Assembly: GCA_013398015.1 (NCBI GenBank)
Contig: VZRR01010414.1
Span: 186,001-250,000, forward strand
Direction of reading: 5' to 3'
Length of the DNA: 64,000 bases
Source: Oreocharis arfaki
Taxonomy: Eukaryota; Chordata; Aves; Passeriformes; Paramythiidae
Shown here: positions 26,713-38,935 of the stretch, in pieces
How the letters are laid out: each line of letters begins with the position of its first letter
How positions within the stretch are numbered: the stretch's first letter is position 1
Notes under the pieces: generated by a model
The model's input: the letters and a program-made list of their open reading frames with translations, nothing else
Databases searched by the model: none
What the model was told of the DNA's origin: nothing
Made by a program: the position numbers and the translations under genes

Positions 26713-28693
26713 GTCAGGGGCTACATCCTGATAAAACTCCAGCATCAGGCCAAATGGGGAAATGAGAGACAACCCATGATAAAGTAGACATGGCATGATT
26801 TAACAAATTGTTTTCTCCCCTCAGGGAAAAGCATAAAAAATTAACACAAGTCCTGGTTTGATCTGCTTTTCAAACTGATGTCTTTAACACGTGAACAAGC
26901 CATGGCAGAGGGAAAACACAGCACTTCTATTGTGAGGCAATGGACACTAGTTTATTCTTCATCCCTTGTTTTTCTCCTTTTAAACTTCATCTAGATCACC
27001 AGCTGGCTTCTTCCCTTTTTCCTATTTCTTGTACTCCTGCTTTTTCAAGGTTATTAATATTCAGAGTAGTTGATCTGCTCTTTTGTCTTGCAGTGGGACT
27101 TCAACAGTGGCTGCTGGGCCACGCCACTGCTGCCCTTTTTTTAAACTGCACACTGCTCAAAATTCACATCTCCCGTGGTGACCTTGCACAGTAGTTAAGA
27201 GCCTGCATAAAATTGGTCTATTTGCCACTGAAAGTTTTGCATATGTCTTCAGCCAGCACTTACAGATTCTTGTGATGTGCCAGTAGCAGGCAGGGAGGTG
27301 ACCTGTTTCTCTCCTTCTTCAGGATTTTTAAATGAAGCTACTTGTCCACAGGCACCAACAGTATGGGATGTACAGGAGCCTCCTCATTTCCTGGCTCTGT
27401 TTCTGCAGGGTCTGTGGCCTGAGCCTCGAAGATGATTCTCAGTGCCTATAAGCTGATGGACACTCATCAGCTAATAGAATTTGAAGACAGAATATACATG
27501 TATTCCTGAAATACATGAGAATATAATCTCCATATAAGCCTCTTACAGCTTTCAACATCAGTTCTGTTGACTGACACTTTCCCCAACGCTGTATGTTTCC
27601 CCCATAAATCCCTGACTAGGTTATTAATGTAGAAGTGAAACTGATGTCTTCTGGTGCTGATTGTGTACTTTAAAAGGGTGCTTATACAAAGGAATGTTAT
27701 TTTGCATTTTAAGAACATTTGTTTGCTAAGAGGATTTGGTGGTCTTCCCTTACCTGAAAACAGAAACCCATCCCTTTTCCTGACTGCAGTCATTTTTGCT
27801 ACTGTAAAGGGCTTCCCAAAAAATCCTGACTTCACCCAGCACACAGAAAAATTACATTGACTCCAGCATGGTCAGGGTTTCAGGCTTGCTCTCCAGATTA
27901 TTTGTGACATAACTGTTTTGCAGGCAGTAATTGGATAAGCATCCACATTGGCTAAGCATTAAGCACATTAGTTATGTTTGCAATCCATATTAATTCTTAC
28001 AAATCAGACATGATGTCAACAAAAAAAAACCTGTTTGTGAAAAAAGAGCAAAGAACATGATTCAGAAAAACCACTTCCCAGCAGAAGATTTTCTTTGCTG
28101 GTTACTTACATTTAGGGTCTGCTGCCAGTGCATACAGACATTCTTATAGAGCATTTTTTGACTGATTCTTTAAATTCCCCAACATCCAGAGAAGGGATTT
28201 TTAAAGCAGCTATTTTGCAACTGGTTTCTGCTTTGCCTTTTTTGACAGGTAGGACATTTCTTCCAGTGTCCTTTCTTCGTCTTTCTACCTCTGAAACTGA
28301 TGGCATGTTAACAAATGTGTCTTTCCATACAGCTGCATATCGAAGTACTTAACATAAATGTCGTGTTCAAAGTTATGACAAAATTATTATTTAATGTATT
28401 TAAGTCATAAACATTTTTACAGAAAGTTTCATTACGAGAAAGGTTTCCCAGCTGAATCCCATCATCTCCAGAAACAGAACAAGCAGAAAGAGCTAAACAT
28501 CTTCAGTAACAGATTTTGGGCTGTGCCTTTTCCCTTAGCCCTCTGCTTCAATCATTGGACTCCTGTATTTCCCAGCATTTCAGCCAGTTCCCAGCTCTGG
28601 GAATGCCATGGCACACATATCTACAGGACTTAAAACACACTTGTGTCTGCCCAGCTTCAGCAGCAGCTGTTTGAAGAGATGTAAGACAATTTT
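26713..28693. other. Non-coding DNA, nothing recognised
   Basis: Short frames on both strands (the longest is 125 codons on the minus strand, 27,467-27,844) without domains. A perfect 8-bp stem with a 6-base loop at 27,451-27,472 is too short to call an RNA. No repeat family was recognised. Confidence 0.5.
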
Positions 28694-28739
28694 AACACAA
28701 AAAAAACAAAAAAAAAAAAACAAAAACAAAAAAAAAAAA
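28694..28739. repeat. A-rich tract with interspersed C
   Basis: About 46 bases of A runs broken by single C residues. It could be a retroposon tail, but no recognisable element body precedes it. Confidence 0.75.
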
Positions 28740-29554
28740 GTAGTGTTTATTTACCCACAGGTTACAGTAAGCAGCAACTGTGGCCCACATCACAAAGAAC
28801 TGAATAAATCTGGCTTTAGGTAAACTTCACCTTTCCTGGTACAGCTGAGGAGAGCTGGGGGGGCTGGTTTGAGCAGGGGTTTCCTGCCACCCAGGTGGGG
28901 ACAGGAGGCTGTCTCGGCTGTGCACTCTCCTTCCCACTGGGATAAACATGGGAACTGAGTAAAAAACACAGAAAGGAAGAGAGCCTTGCTTCTGGATATG
29001 ATAGGTCAAGTTCCCAATACTTTTATTTCCATCTCTGTAGCATTGTCCATGTAAAACAGCAGGTGTTTGAGCCTGTGCCCAATTTCTATTGAGCAAATTT
29101 ATAAAGGATTGGGGCACTTTAAATTTTTTCTGCCAACCCTGGTGCATGACTCAGCATAGCACAAACCAACTCGCATCTGAGCTGCCATTGCTGTCCACAG
29201 AGATACAGCAATCACCACCATGGAGGGGTTTTATCACTCACAGCATCTGCAATTTATGCAGGAATTATATATAGGCTGGCGCAAGTATTTACAAAACTGG
29301 AGATGATAACACCATCTTTAGGGTCACAAATCTGAGCTTTTCTTCACAGCTAGGGAGCTAAAAAATAACCTTAAAACAAGTGCATAATTGTGAACACTCT
29401 AACTATAACCCCCAATATTCAGATGCTGTAGGTTGGAGTACAACTTCAAAAATTATGAGAGTCACGAAAAAACCACAAGAATTGGCAACACTGGAACTGT
29501 GGCAGCACATTAAATTGTAGCATTTTGTAATCAGGCACGTGGCATTGTTAAACA
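28740..29554. other. Non-coding DNA between A tract and CpG block
   Basis: Mixed composition, with a small GC-rich patch near 28,840-28,950 and short frames only. Nothing recognised. Confidence 0.5.
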
Positions 29555-29559
29555 TCCCA

Positions 29560-29850
29560 CCCCCAGGGCCTGAACTCTTTGCCCCGGTGGCATCCCGCAG
29601 ACCGCAGGGACCGGCAGGCGCGGGAGCCCGCCGGGACACATCACGGTACACGGCACGGCAGCACCGAGGAAAGGCTGCAATGAACTCGCTTGGACAGAGG
29701 CTGTGCCAGCGCTGCCACTGCCCGGGCTGGGCAGCATATGTCAAATCAAGGCAGAGCTGGTCACTGAGCCACACGGGCAGCTGCTCTGCGTTCCCATCCT
29801 CTGTTTCACGCGGATTGACAGCCCAGGATTACTAGAGTGGCTGTTCAGAG
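29560..29850. promoter_or_regulatory. Small CpG-rich block, possible CpG island
   Basis: By hand count, 29,581-29,820 has about 65% G+C and 19 CpG in 240 bp, with an observed/expected ratio of roughly 0.7. This meets the classical 200-bp island criteria and is unlike the CpG-poor flanks. The block runs into CAGAG|GTATGT at 29,846-29,856, a good plus-strand splice-donor match. In birds, short CpG islands often mark promoters or first exons, so this could be a transcription start of a non-coding RNA or an alternative first exon. It could also be a decayed GC-rich repeat. Open frames on both strands (98 and 123 codons) show no domain. Strand is not established. Confidence 0.45.
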
Positions 29851-30199
29851 GTATGTACTTGCTAAAGTGCAGCTCAAATAAAATCGGTTAAAGCATTTGG
29901 CTTCCCGGCTTATGGGTTTGTCAAAAAGCATCTTCATTAAGTGATCTAAAAGCAAAGTCACAAAAATGAGGAATTTGACACAAAATCCTGGAAAAAGTTA
30001 AGAGCTAGGGAGAATGAAATCAACCAAGTTGTATTAAGAGAAACTGTTCCTTATGTATGTTGGTAAAGTGCTTCTCTGAGGAAGCCTTTTTATTTGCTTT
30101 TTATTGGCTTTTTATTCTTTGATAATTTTCACAACAGAGAAATGCAAGATTTGAAGCTGTGCATGTGCACAGAGCAGATCAGATGCTCGGTTGGTACAA
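29851..30199. other. Non-coding AT-rich DNA
   Basis: A T-rich segment near 30,080-30,125. No frame or repeat was recognised. Confidence 0.5.
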
Positions 30200-30240
30200 A
30201 TCCCTGACGTCAGTGGAGCTCTGCTGATACACCCCAGCTA
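30200..30240 (+). mobile_element. Ancient sauropsid repeat remnant with a CRE palindrome
   Basis: The stretch around TGACGTCAGTGGAGCTCTGC resembles a core I remember from old repeats widespread in turtles and birds (TTGACTTCAGTGGAGCTATGC-like). It contains the perfect palindrome TGACGTCA at 30,205-30,212, the consensus cAMP-response element bound by CREB/ATF. Function of that site is not shown. Confidence 0.35.
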
Positions 30241-32886
30241 CATGTCTGCACTAATATATCTGCAGGCCACTCATGTGAGAAGGCTGCTTTTCACTGTTTG
30301 GCCACAAATGCTGACAGCTGCCCAGAGATGACCTCCCAGTGCAGGAGTCAGTCCCACTGAGGTAACTCTGCATTTACTCGAGCCCCTTCTGAGCCCTTTC
30401 AGGAGTGTGAGGATGGTCAGACCGCATATGCTCTTTGAGCCAAAAATTCAGTGGGATTTAAACAGGTTTACACACTCACAGATACACAAGAGGGCTGAAA
30501 TTGCGTGTTCCCTCTGAGCTCAGTCACTGGTAACCACTTGGAGCTTAAGAAGAATTTTTTCCTCCAAGCCAATTTATTCTGCAAGATATTTTATCATGAG
30601 GTCCCCTCACACACATGGGGATGGCCACCTCTGAAGGACAGATTACAAACTCACTAGACATTCAAGTGTGATCTAATATAACAATTCCAGTATTTCTATC
30701 AAATATTGAGTGGTGCAGAGCATGAAAAGTGTACAATTACCTCTCTTCTAGTCATTTATTCTTTCTAATGGATCCTGGGGATAATGAATACTTCAGCATC
30801 TGTTTATAATAGATAAATGTTCTACAATAATGCCTCTCACTAAGAAAACATTATTTTAACTATGTAAGAGATTAAAAATAACTAGAGAAATATTGTGACA
30901 GATGGTGCTGTTCATGCTGCCTTAACATTTGGGCATGTTCTGTCTAATGTTTCTTTCATTCTCCTGATTCAGAACAGAAAATCCAATTAAATTAAGCATG
31001 TTGTAACATTTCTGACATTTTTTTTCTTGTTTTGTTCCTTCTTCTGCTGATGAAATCAGTCTGAATTTAATGCTCAGTTTAGACGAGGAATACGAGGCCA
31101 GGGGAGTAATTCTCTGAGCAGACGTTAGGAAGATTTTTCTGCCACGGTGAACTACTGCAGAGGGGCCAGCACGTACTTCAGGCTCTGTGCTTTTTCAGCT
31201 CTCTACCTCTTGAGGAAATGCAGTGAGTTGTGTTAAATATGTGATGATTTTACTTAGAGGATATAGCTAAAATTTCCCAGGGGGATAGAGAGATACATGA
31301 CACTGGATTTACATAACATTTTCCTGTTGTTTTCCCCATTTTGGAGGTCTTATGCCTGCCTCTGTGGAAGGTACAGGACAGATGACAGCCCATTCCCAAA
31401 TTGCTGTGCAAGCACAGTCGGACTCAGGTGTACCATCAGCAGACATGTTTAGACCATGTCTGTCACAGGATTTTAACAGACGTGAACTTTAATTGCTTCC
31501 TTCAGCTTTAAAATATTACCTTTTCTTTTTCACTTTTCCAACCAATTTTATGTTTCTGGAGGAAGAAGGAGGACATGCTCCATGTCAGTGTGCTGTAGCT
31601 CTCATTGTTTGTGGATCCAGACATAGCCTCTCCCTCTCAGAAATGTCTCTGTTTCTCAGGAGTGAGGGTCCACCAGAGAAGCACCAAAGGCTGGAAAGAC
31701 ACAGCTGCCATCCCCAACCTGCCTTTGGTCATTACTCAGGCACAAACCAGGTGTTAGCAGCCCAAAAGTCACTCTTACACCTCTTGGAGACAATCAACTT
31801 CTCAGGTTTTTTACCAAATTAATTCCACTTTAGCTATCCTTAGACTGCATCAATATTAATTATTATACACTTTGTACAATTACATCAGACATAAACCATT
31901 GTCCAAGGTTGAGACCCAGCTGCATCCAGGCTCCATAAGGATTCTAGAAGTTTTAGGGGGTCCTGTCTGAAACTCATGACTCAGTGTGAAGGTCTTCCTT
32001 ATTCTTCTCTGGTCTCTGTTGAACCATTCTAACTCAATTTTCATGCAGTAATTTAAAAAGTGAACCTTGCCATCACACTTATTAAATCTTGTCAAACCAG
32101 TGTTAAAGTGTGTTAAATTCCATCTAATTTATTGAATTCTGACAAATTATTATTTTACCTCAATAAAAGATACTGTTGCTTCTCTTCTTTGAGTGCATTG
32201 CATTCCGCTCATCCATTACAAACCAGGAGAGGTGGCAGGATCCTAAATCAGGATTCACTACCCAGCCTGGCAGGGGCTTTTAAAGAAAACTTCAGCCCTG
32301 CTCTGTCTCAGAATGAACAATGGTCTTTGCTATACACCTTACATAGGTTCTTTCCTACCTGTTTTGGAAAGGGGAGGGTAGGAGGCATCTGAATTCTTCT
32401 CATTCAGACTCACAGGCTGGCACCAGACAAGTCTGCAGGTGGTAGCTGTGCCTAAGGATCCTAATGTATTGCATTTTATTTCCATATTTCAGCTCTATCA
32501 ATATGTTTTTTCCATGGGCATGGGCATATAATCCTTTGTCATGCCATTGAACTCTCACTCCTTTGGACTAATCCCACAGATGCCTAGCGGGCTCCTAAAG
32601 GGAGTTAGTTAAGTTAATGCTTTCTCCAGCTGGCACCTTGATGCTGGAAAGCGGAAAGCACCTCTGCTGAGAAGGAAATGTCTCGCTGTGATTCAGTCTG
32701 GCTGTGTGATGCTCTGAGGCCTCAGCCAGAGCTGACTTACAAGCTGAGTCCTGGGCACTGTCTGATTAACACAATGAGTACTATTTGGCTAAAAATAGAT
32801 GACAAAGATGCTTATGCTAGCTCTGTATAACCTTGTGTCGCTATCTGCAAGAAATTTATCATTTTAAGAAACTTTCTCAACTGACA
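30241..32886. other. Non-coding DNA, nothing recognised
   Basis: Unique-looking sequence with frames up to 109 codons lacking domains. No exon, RNA gene or repeat family was recognised. Confidence 0.5.
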
Positions 32887-33021
32887 TGAGTAGGGGTCTG
32901 TTTGCAGGGTATTTTAGGGGATAAACCCTCCTAGCCGAGGCCTGGGCTCTGGCAAAGCCCTGGCCTGGCTGCTCAGGAAGTGTGCCATCAGATCCAGGAG
33001 TTTCTGGGCTAAAAACATAAT

Positions 33022-33038
33022 CAAGTCACTTTGACTTG
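33022..33038. promoter_or_regulatory. Palindrome of 7-bp arms upstream of the TATA box
   Basis: The sequence CAAGTCA, spacer CTT, TGACTTG forms a perfect inverted repeat that ends 12 bases before TATAAAA. The three-base spacer and TGAC half-site core give the geometry of steroid-receptor response elements (GGTCAnnnTGACC), but with A/T in place of the outer G/C. TGACT is also an AP-1 half-site. Binding is inference. Confidence 0.4.
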
Positions 33039-33050
33039 CTGATTTGGGCC

Positions 33051-33057
33051 TATAAAA
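33051..33057 (+). promoter_or_regulatory. TATA box of the LTR-like element
   Basis: A consensus TATAAAA in a GC-richer context, at the position expected for an LTR core promoter. It supports plus-strand orientation of the element. Transcription would start about 25-30 bases downstream, near 33,080. Confidence 0.5.
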
Positions 33058-33240
33058 GCTGGACCCACCTTCAGGCTCAATTTGGAGACCTTACCTATGG
33101 GTGGACACACCGCACAGGATTTTCCCAGTTGCCGGGAAGGGTTCTCTAGGCCCTCGCTGCAAACGGGGCTCCCCAGCGACTGCAGGCTCTGGATGATGGT
33201 GAAATATTTAAGCAATTAGTGATGTATCTTTCTCAATCAC

Positions 33241-34686
33241 TCTCCTTTCTCTGATGTAGTAATGATTAGGTACATTACCTTGCTTATTTTTGTTTGTTGC
33301 TAAAGCCAACAACATAGTTTTATTGGCTCTATCATTTTACTTTTGTGCTGTCTTTACATTCATAGTAAAATAAGACCGTTCTTCCCATTGGTGTCTGTGT
33401 TCTTCAAATCACCCCTGTCAATCGGCAGAACACTGAGTAAAGCACTTGCTGCCTGCACCTTTTCATACGAAGAAATTCGGAGAAATCCACACACACAACA
33501 CAGCACAGGTCTGTGCTTAGGGCTGCCCCTGAGAGGCGCCGTGGACTGGCAACACCCAACCTCCCTCTCATATCCGAGTGCTGCAGGTCTGCCTGAGGCC
33601 ACAGGCTGCAGTGTTCATTGGGAGATGATCAGAAACCCAGCCTGAGGCAACAGCTGCAATTTCCAGTGAAGTTCACTACTGTAAAGCAACATATGAACAC
33701 ACTTTGGCCACTTCAATCATTTTAAAGTATTTTGTCTCTACCACTCCCAGAGGAGAGTGAAATTTCATTCTGTTGCTTGAAGAAGCAAAAAAATATGCAA
33801 TAAATCATTTCCACAGAGAAGAAACAATCCTGCATCTTTAACTTCAGCTTTGGTCCCTAAATGTGTCCAGCTCCCTTTACAAGAAAGCAGTACTCAGTAG
33901 GAGCGAGGTTCCTCTGATTGTCGTTAAAAGAATTGCAGCTGAAAGCTTGGTAACCATATGAAACTTAAATTGTATTTTAACTGAACCATCTTCACTTTCT
34001 ATACTTTTGCTACGTGCATTTATGTATGTGTTCCTTAATAGACTGAGAGCAGCACACCTCAGAAAACTCCTTTCTTAGAACTTGCAAAACCCAAAGAAAG
34101 GAGGGCACTTGGGCTTTAAAAAAGATTCAGTTGAGTGTTTTTCTTCTGTATTGCAGAAATTCTTTATTCATCAGACTTCCAAGATATTTCAGTGATATTT
34201 CCATGCAGCAGATTCTGTTTTATTCTATCAAATAAAAAAAAAAAAGGCAACTTAAAGAAATCTAAAAATATATGATCCCCTTCATATTAATATGAAATTA
34301 TTTCAAGTGAATACAAGCTGCTTTCATCCCTTTATCCCTCTCTACATTTTATGTGTTTTCATTTTTCTTCCCTATATTGCTTTTGGAGAAAGAGGTAGGT
34401 TATTTTTAAAATTTTATAGCTGATTTGCATGTGGGCTTGTCTCTCTGTTGCATGGGTACCTTTCCTGGTGATTTGGCAGGACTGAGTTTCTATAGCATGA
34501 GAGGTTAATGATTTTTGAATAATGAAAGGGATGATGAGGCTAATGAAAGGAAGAGTGATGCATGAGCAGAGAGTCATAAGGGGCAGGCACAAAGGATCAC
34601 AGGGGTATAGGATGCCTCACAAGAGTCTAGGGAAGTTACCCATCCTGCCTTCCTGCAGGGAAATGACATACAATCATAGAACTAGG
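33241..34686. other. Non-coding DNA, nothing recognised
   Basis: Frames of up to 100 codons overlap on both strands (for example 33,343-33,645 plus and 33,360-33,602 minus) without domains. No repeat was recognised before the CR1 fragment. Confidence 0.5.
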
Positions 34687-34760
34687 AGCTCTTCTGGCTG
34701 CCAGGGCACACTGTGAACTCATATTCAACTTGCCATGAACACAAACCCCCCAGGTCTGCC
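34687..34760 (-). mobile_element. CR1 LINE fragment (late ORF2), minus strand
   Basis: The reverse complement reads ACCTGGGGGGTTTGTGTTCA, then GGCAAGTTGAATATGAG, then CAGTGTGCCCTGGCAGCCA. This matches the CR1 stretch just after the reverse-transcriptase core, which encodes DLGVLVD...KLNMSQQCA-like residues. CR1 is the main non-LTR retrotransposon of birds and its copies are usually 5'-truncated. This copy is a short decayed remnant without a 3' end. Immediately on its 5' side (higher coordinates) lies a run of nine G. Confidence 0.75.
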
Positions 34761-34766
34761 CGGGGC

Positions 34767-34775
34767 GGGGGGGGG
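34767..34775 (+). repeat. Nine-base G run
   Basis: A GGGG-C-GGGGGGGGG tract directly adjoining the CR1 fragment. Its length may be unreliable in sequencing or polymorphic. Confidence 0.8.
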
Positions 34776-37700
34776 CCAAGAATTTTTCTCTGCCCTGAAC
34801 TAGACAGAATTCCTAAGCATTGCTCCTGCAGAAATCCCAAATTCCTCTCTCACTCAGGCAGAGCTGCAGCCAGAAGAGCTTCTGCCACTCCTCTCTGCCG
34901 GTGAATTTTCAATTAATACCAGATCAGAGAGAATTCTCAGCTGGGCTGCAGCCCCTCTTTATCCTTACTGCTCCTCTGTGCCCTGGCTGTCCATCAGCAG
35001 CCACTGCCTCCATGGCCCAGGGAGCACTCCTGGGGCAAGGGCAGGAGTCCCGTCATGTGCTCCGGACAGCACTTGAGACACAGAGCTTGAGAGCTGGAAA
35101 CTCATAATAGCCCCTATTCTGCCAAAGGCTTTTCAGTTTGCTGTACTACTGATAATAGCTGAAAAAATTTTCTCACTACACATGTGTGTTCTTTCCTTAC
35201 CCTCTCCTGTACCTCTGGCTTCAGGAGCAAAGATGGTGTGACTGGTACCCTAACGTGTTCTTTGAATAATTACCTTGCTGGGCAGTGTGGATTTGGGGAA
35301 ACGGCCGTGTGTCACCCAGCCACCTTCCTGAATAAAAGCTTCAGTCTGAGAGAGTATTCTGCACAAGCAGAATTAATCAGCTTGGTCCTGCTCTTGTGGT
35401 CATGGGGAGCTAATCTTGCACAGATTTCATGCACTGTACAGAAGCTTCACTATGAAACAAACAATGAGAGAGAGCACACAGCTAAAGCTCCTTTAAAGAA
35501 GCAAACGTTAGACAGCAAATAAGCAGTAGCACCTTCCACTAACTGCTGTGCATGCTGCCAAACTTTATTTTCTCAAAGCAGAAAAGCAGACCATTCCTCC
35601 TCTGAGTCTTTTGCTTTTAGGGATCCATTGTATTTTTCAACCATATTTCTCAATGGCTATACGAGCCAAACAAGTCAGCATCAACTATTTCAACCTCCCC
35701 ACGAAGGAGTCCTAGGATTCTGCAAAACACCAAGGATTTTCTGGCAACCAAAAGTAATCAGGTATGAGGGACTGGGAGGAAGGGATATTTTCACTCAAGA
35801 TCCAGTCAGGAATATAGCTGTCCTTCTTTCTAATGGGATTTCTTTTGTAGTTGTTGAGATGTTTTGAAACATAAAGCTTAAGTATTACAAATACTGGTGC
35901 AGTGCATACCTCTGTGACAAACAATTGTCAAAGCCACTGGCTTCTGCTGCCAATTTATTCAAAACATCAGATGAAATAGACCCTCACATGTCTGAGTGAT
36001 TGCCTCTTTGAAAAGGGTTCTTAAAAAAATAGATGTCAGGGTCTTGGTGAGTCTCACTATTTACTCTGGGCTACAACATCCGAAGGTAGATTTTGTATCT
36101 GACTGCTGTCACAGTGAGTGAAGTCCAAACATCCTACTCTAGCTTTTGTTTATGTACTGCAACGAGCTCCACAACCCTGCGTGCAACTTGAAACACAGCT
36201 AAAACCTGCTTAAATATGTGCTCCCTGAGATACTCTTCTGTCTCTAAAGCGGACTACAGCAGTGATCTTAACTGACAGAAAGAATGCTAGCATTAGGTTT
36301 GCAAACAATGCCCAAAAAGCAAAAGGAAATACTTATTTAGAAAACAAAAGTACTTAGAAAATTTGCCAGCTAATGCTTCAACAACTACCCATGGGGCTTC
36401 TGCAAGAAGGCATCTAAAATTTCACTCAGAACTTCTGTTTGGGGAAAAAAATCAGTCAGGGAGGAACTGAGCACTGCTTCTGCCCTGATGCCTTGTCTGG
36501 CACACACTGAGCATGGTGAGAGATTTTTGGGATGGATGAGGGAGTTCATAACTGGAGCAAGGATTAGAGTTGAGGTGTGCTGCAAAAAAGCACCTCAAAG
36601 TGCTCTCACGTGCTCTCTGGGGGGTGCTCCAGCATTCCAAAAGAGAATTTTTCCCTGGAGAACTGGTGCTTTCCTGGGGCTGGTGTTGGCCTTTCCCTGT
36701 ACCTGACTGGAGCTCTTGGAGATACTCCTCAGAGGCAGCTAAGTCTTGCCATCTACTCAGTCTGGAAACCAAGAAGAAATCTGATATTCCAAAATGACTA
36801 CATGAGATAAATTCACTGTCCTTCTAATATAAAGTTCAGTAGCCAATTATGATTTGATCTGCTTGCTTTTAACACATCAAGGAGCTGGGAGAGCAGTCTG
36901 GTGCTCCCCCAGAGCAGAGGAAAGCTGTCAAGAGAAGCAGAGGATTCCATGCTGGCAGCCACATTCCCTCAGCTGCTCCCAGAACATTCCTGCTTGGCAG
37001 AGGCACTGAGAGGGTTTGATCCTGCTAAGTGCCAGACAGAAGGGAATGAGGAGTACAGACAGACAGATCCTGTCCTTGAACACACCAAAGGATTGCTCAT
37101 TCAGTTGATTTTTTACTCCCACCTTTCTCTCTCACCTGCAGGTGACTGATGTTCTCGCTCTCACTTCAAATAAGTGTGTTAGTAACCTGATGTCATCCTG
37201 TGGATTGGTTTTCCAGTGGATAAGATGCAAACGAAGGGTTTATTTTAAAGGAACACAAAACCACACACGTTCTATTCTGTAAAATGCTCTTCCCATGGAA
37301 ATTAAAGGCTGTATTATTTGGACAAGGATTACTCACTCTTTCCCTTTAAAAATGTAAGATTGGAACTAGGATACCGCTACAAAATGTTATTCTTAGTGAG
37401 AGCAAGTTCCAGTGGGAAATGCTGTCTTTCATAACGTTTGTAATTTGGGGATGATGTTGGTCTTTACTATGCCACAACAAGTAAGACTTCAGAGAACAGA
37501 GTGAAATTTGTATGTAATATTGGTATATAGATGCTTCTCATCTCAGTCTTTGTTCCTGATTTAACATTTGCATGAAAGCCCACTGCTAACTTATTTAGCA
37601 TTTTGCCCTCATAAAGAAACTATGTTTCTCATTAAAATGCTACTACATTTTCTTTCGAGCCTGATCATTCCCTGGTTTATCGTGCTCAGGCTCCTGTGAT

Positions 37701-38935
37701 GAGTGTGTCCTCTTTAGCACAACGTGCAACCAGTAATTTTAATGTATAAAGATCACTTCAGCTGACTTATCCTTGGAATGAATAAAAGCTTTGTTCTTGT
37801 GCCTGGGAACTTTTTTAAAAGCTTATGTGCATGTCTAAATGTTTCCAGTATCACAGCATTCTGGTTTTATGTTCCATGCAACAATTTTAATTGGAGAAGA
37901 CTTTATGTTCAATTCTAAAATTATGATGTTGGAGGATAATAACATCAACATTATCATTTCATTATCCAGCCTAATTTCTTAAAAATAACGAGTGCGGATT
38001 TTTGTAACAAATGAGTTCTCTGAGGCCTCACTTTGAGTATATATGCACTGAGCAGATATGTTAGTCACATTTAACAACAGGGAAATCATTAATGAAACTG
38101 AAGGAGGGATATTGTGCTAAGTAAAGCTACATCCAGACAGTATTCCTGATATTTCAAAGCCATTTCACTTGCATTGCTTAGTTCCTGCCTCACAGAGTCA
38201 ATGCCAGCTGGTGACGTTAACTGTAAAACCTGAAAAAGATGTCACCTGGCTTGCTCAGATATTTATCCAGTCATGGATGGAGAATGAGCAAAGAAAAAAG
38301 ACAAAATTTTCAGCGACTTCAAAGGATTCCTTGTTGGAAGTCCCCACGAGTTCACAAGATGTCTCTGCAGTAGGGTTAGTGCCATATTACAGGAAATATG
38401 GAATTCCATGTTAGCTAACACAACACCATCTGCACAGATAAGCTATTATCCAGCTCTAGGCTTAAAAAAATAAAATACCTTCTCATGCCTGCGTTGCTCC
38501 TTGATTCCTATTAATAAGTAAAAATGCTAATTATCTAGAGTGTCTAGACTCCATGTTAAAAATCTAGCACTATGAGATCAGCATACGTTGAATAAAATTA
38601 TTTTAGAGTTCACAAAAGCTTGCAGACAGCTTGAGCACCCTCAGCCAGAAGATGGGAAAGAGCTCCATTGCGTTCTTGCCCACTGTGCATAGGACAAAAA
38701 TAACGGACTTAGAATGCTATAGAGAAGATTTAAGTTGAACATAAGAAAAATGTTGTAATGCCAAGAATATCAAGAGTGGGATCAGACTGTAAGGTTATAG
38801 CCTTACCATCATTTTAAGTTTATAAGAACAGCTTAGAATGATAAATTACTCTTGACAATTCTTTAGGTATAGTTCATCCTGCCTAAGGGAGAAGAGATGG
38901 ATTCAATGATTTCTCAAGGTCTCTAGGAGAGTTTT
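34776..38935. other. Non-coding DNA, partly unique AT-rich
   Basis: The first 350 bp after the CR1 piece are GC-richer and may hold more decayed repeat, not assigned. The stretch 37,150-38,110 is AT-rich, has no simple repeats and few long frames, and has the look of unique sequence. Frames up to 112 codons elsewhere show no domain. Confidence 0.45.

Larger units (their letters stand above)
32887..33240 (+). mobile_element. LTR-like element with TATA box (probable solo LTR)
   Basis: The block is GC-richer than its flanks and has the layout of an avian retroviral LTR. It has a U3-like stretch, a consensus TATAAAA at 33,051, then a C/G-rich stretch (about 33,105-33,190) with words such as CCTCGCTGCAAACGGGGCT and CCCCAGCGACTGC, which I remember from songbird LTRs. 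It ends in an AT-rich stretch around GTGATGTATCTTTCT. No internal retroviral genes flank it, so it would be a solo LTR. I could not fix the ends or see a target-site duplication. Class (ERV1, ERVK or ERVL) is not assigned. Confidence 0.55.

Noticed and set aside
27451..27472. Perfect 8-bp stem with a 6-base loop considered as a small RNA hairpin
   Set aside because: Far too short for a miRNA precursor and with no T run or other terminator context. Expected by chance in 64 kb.
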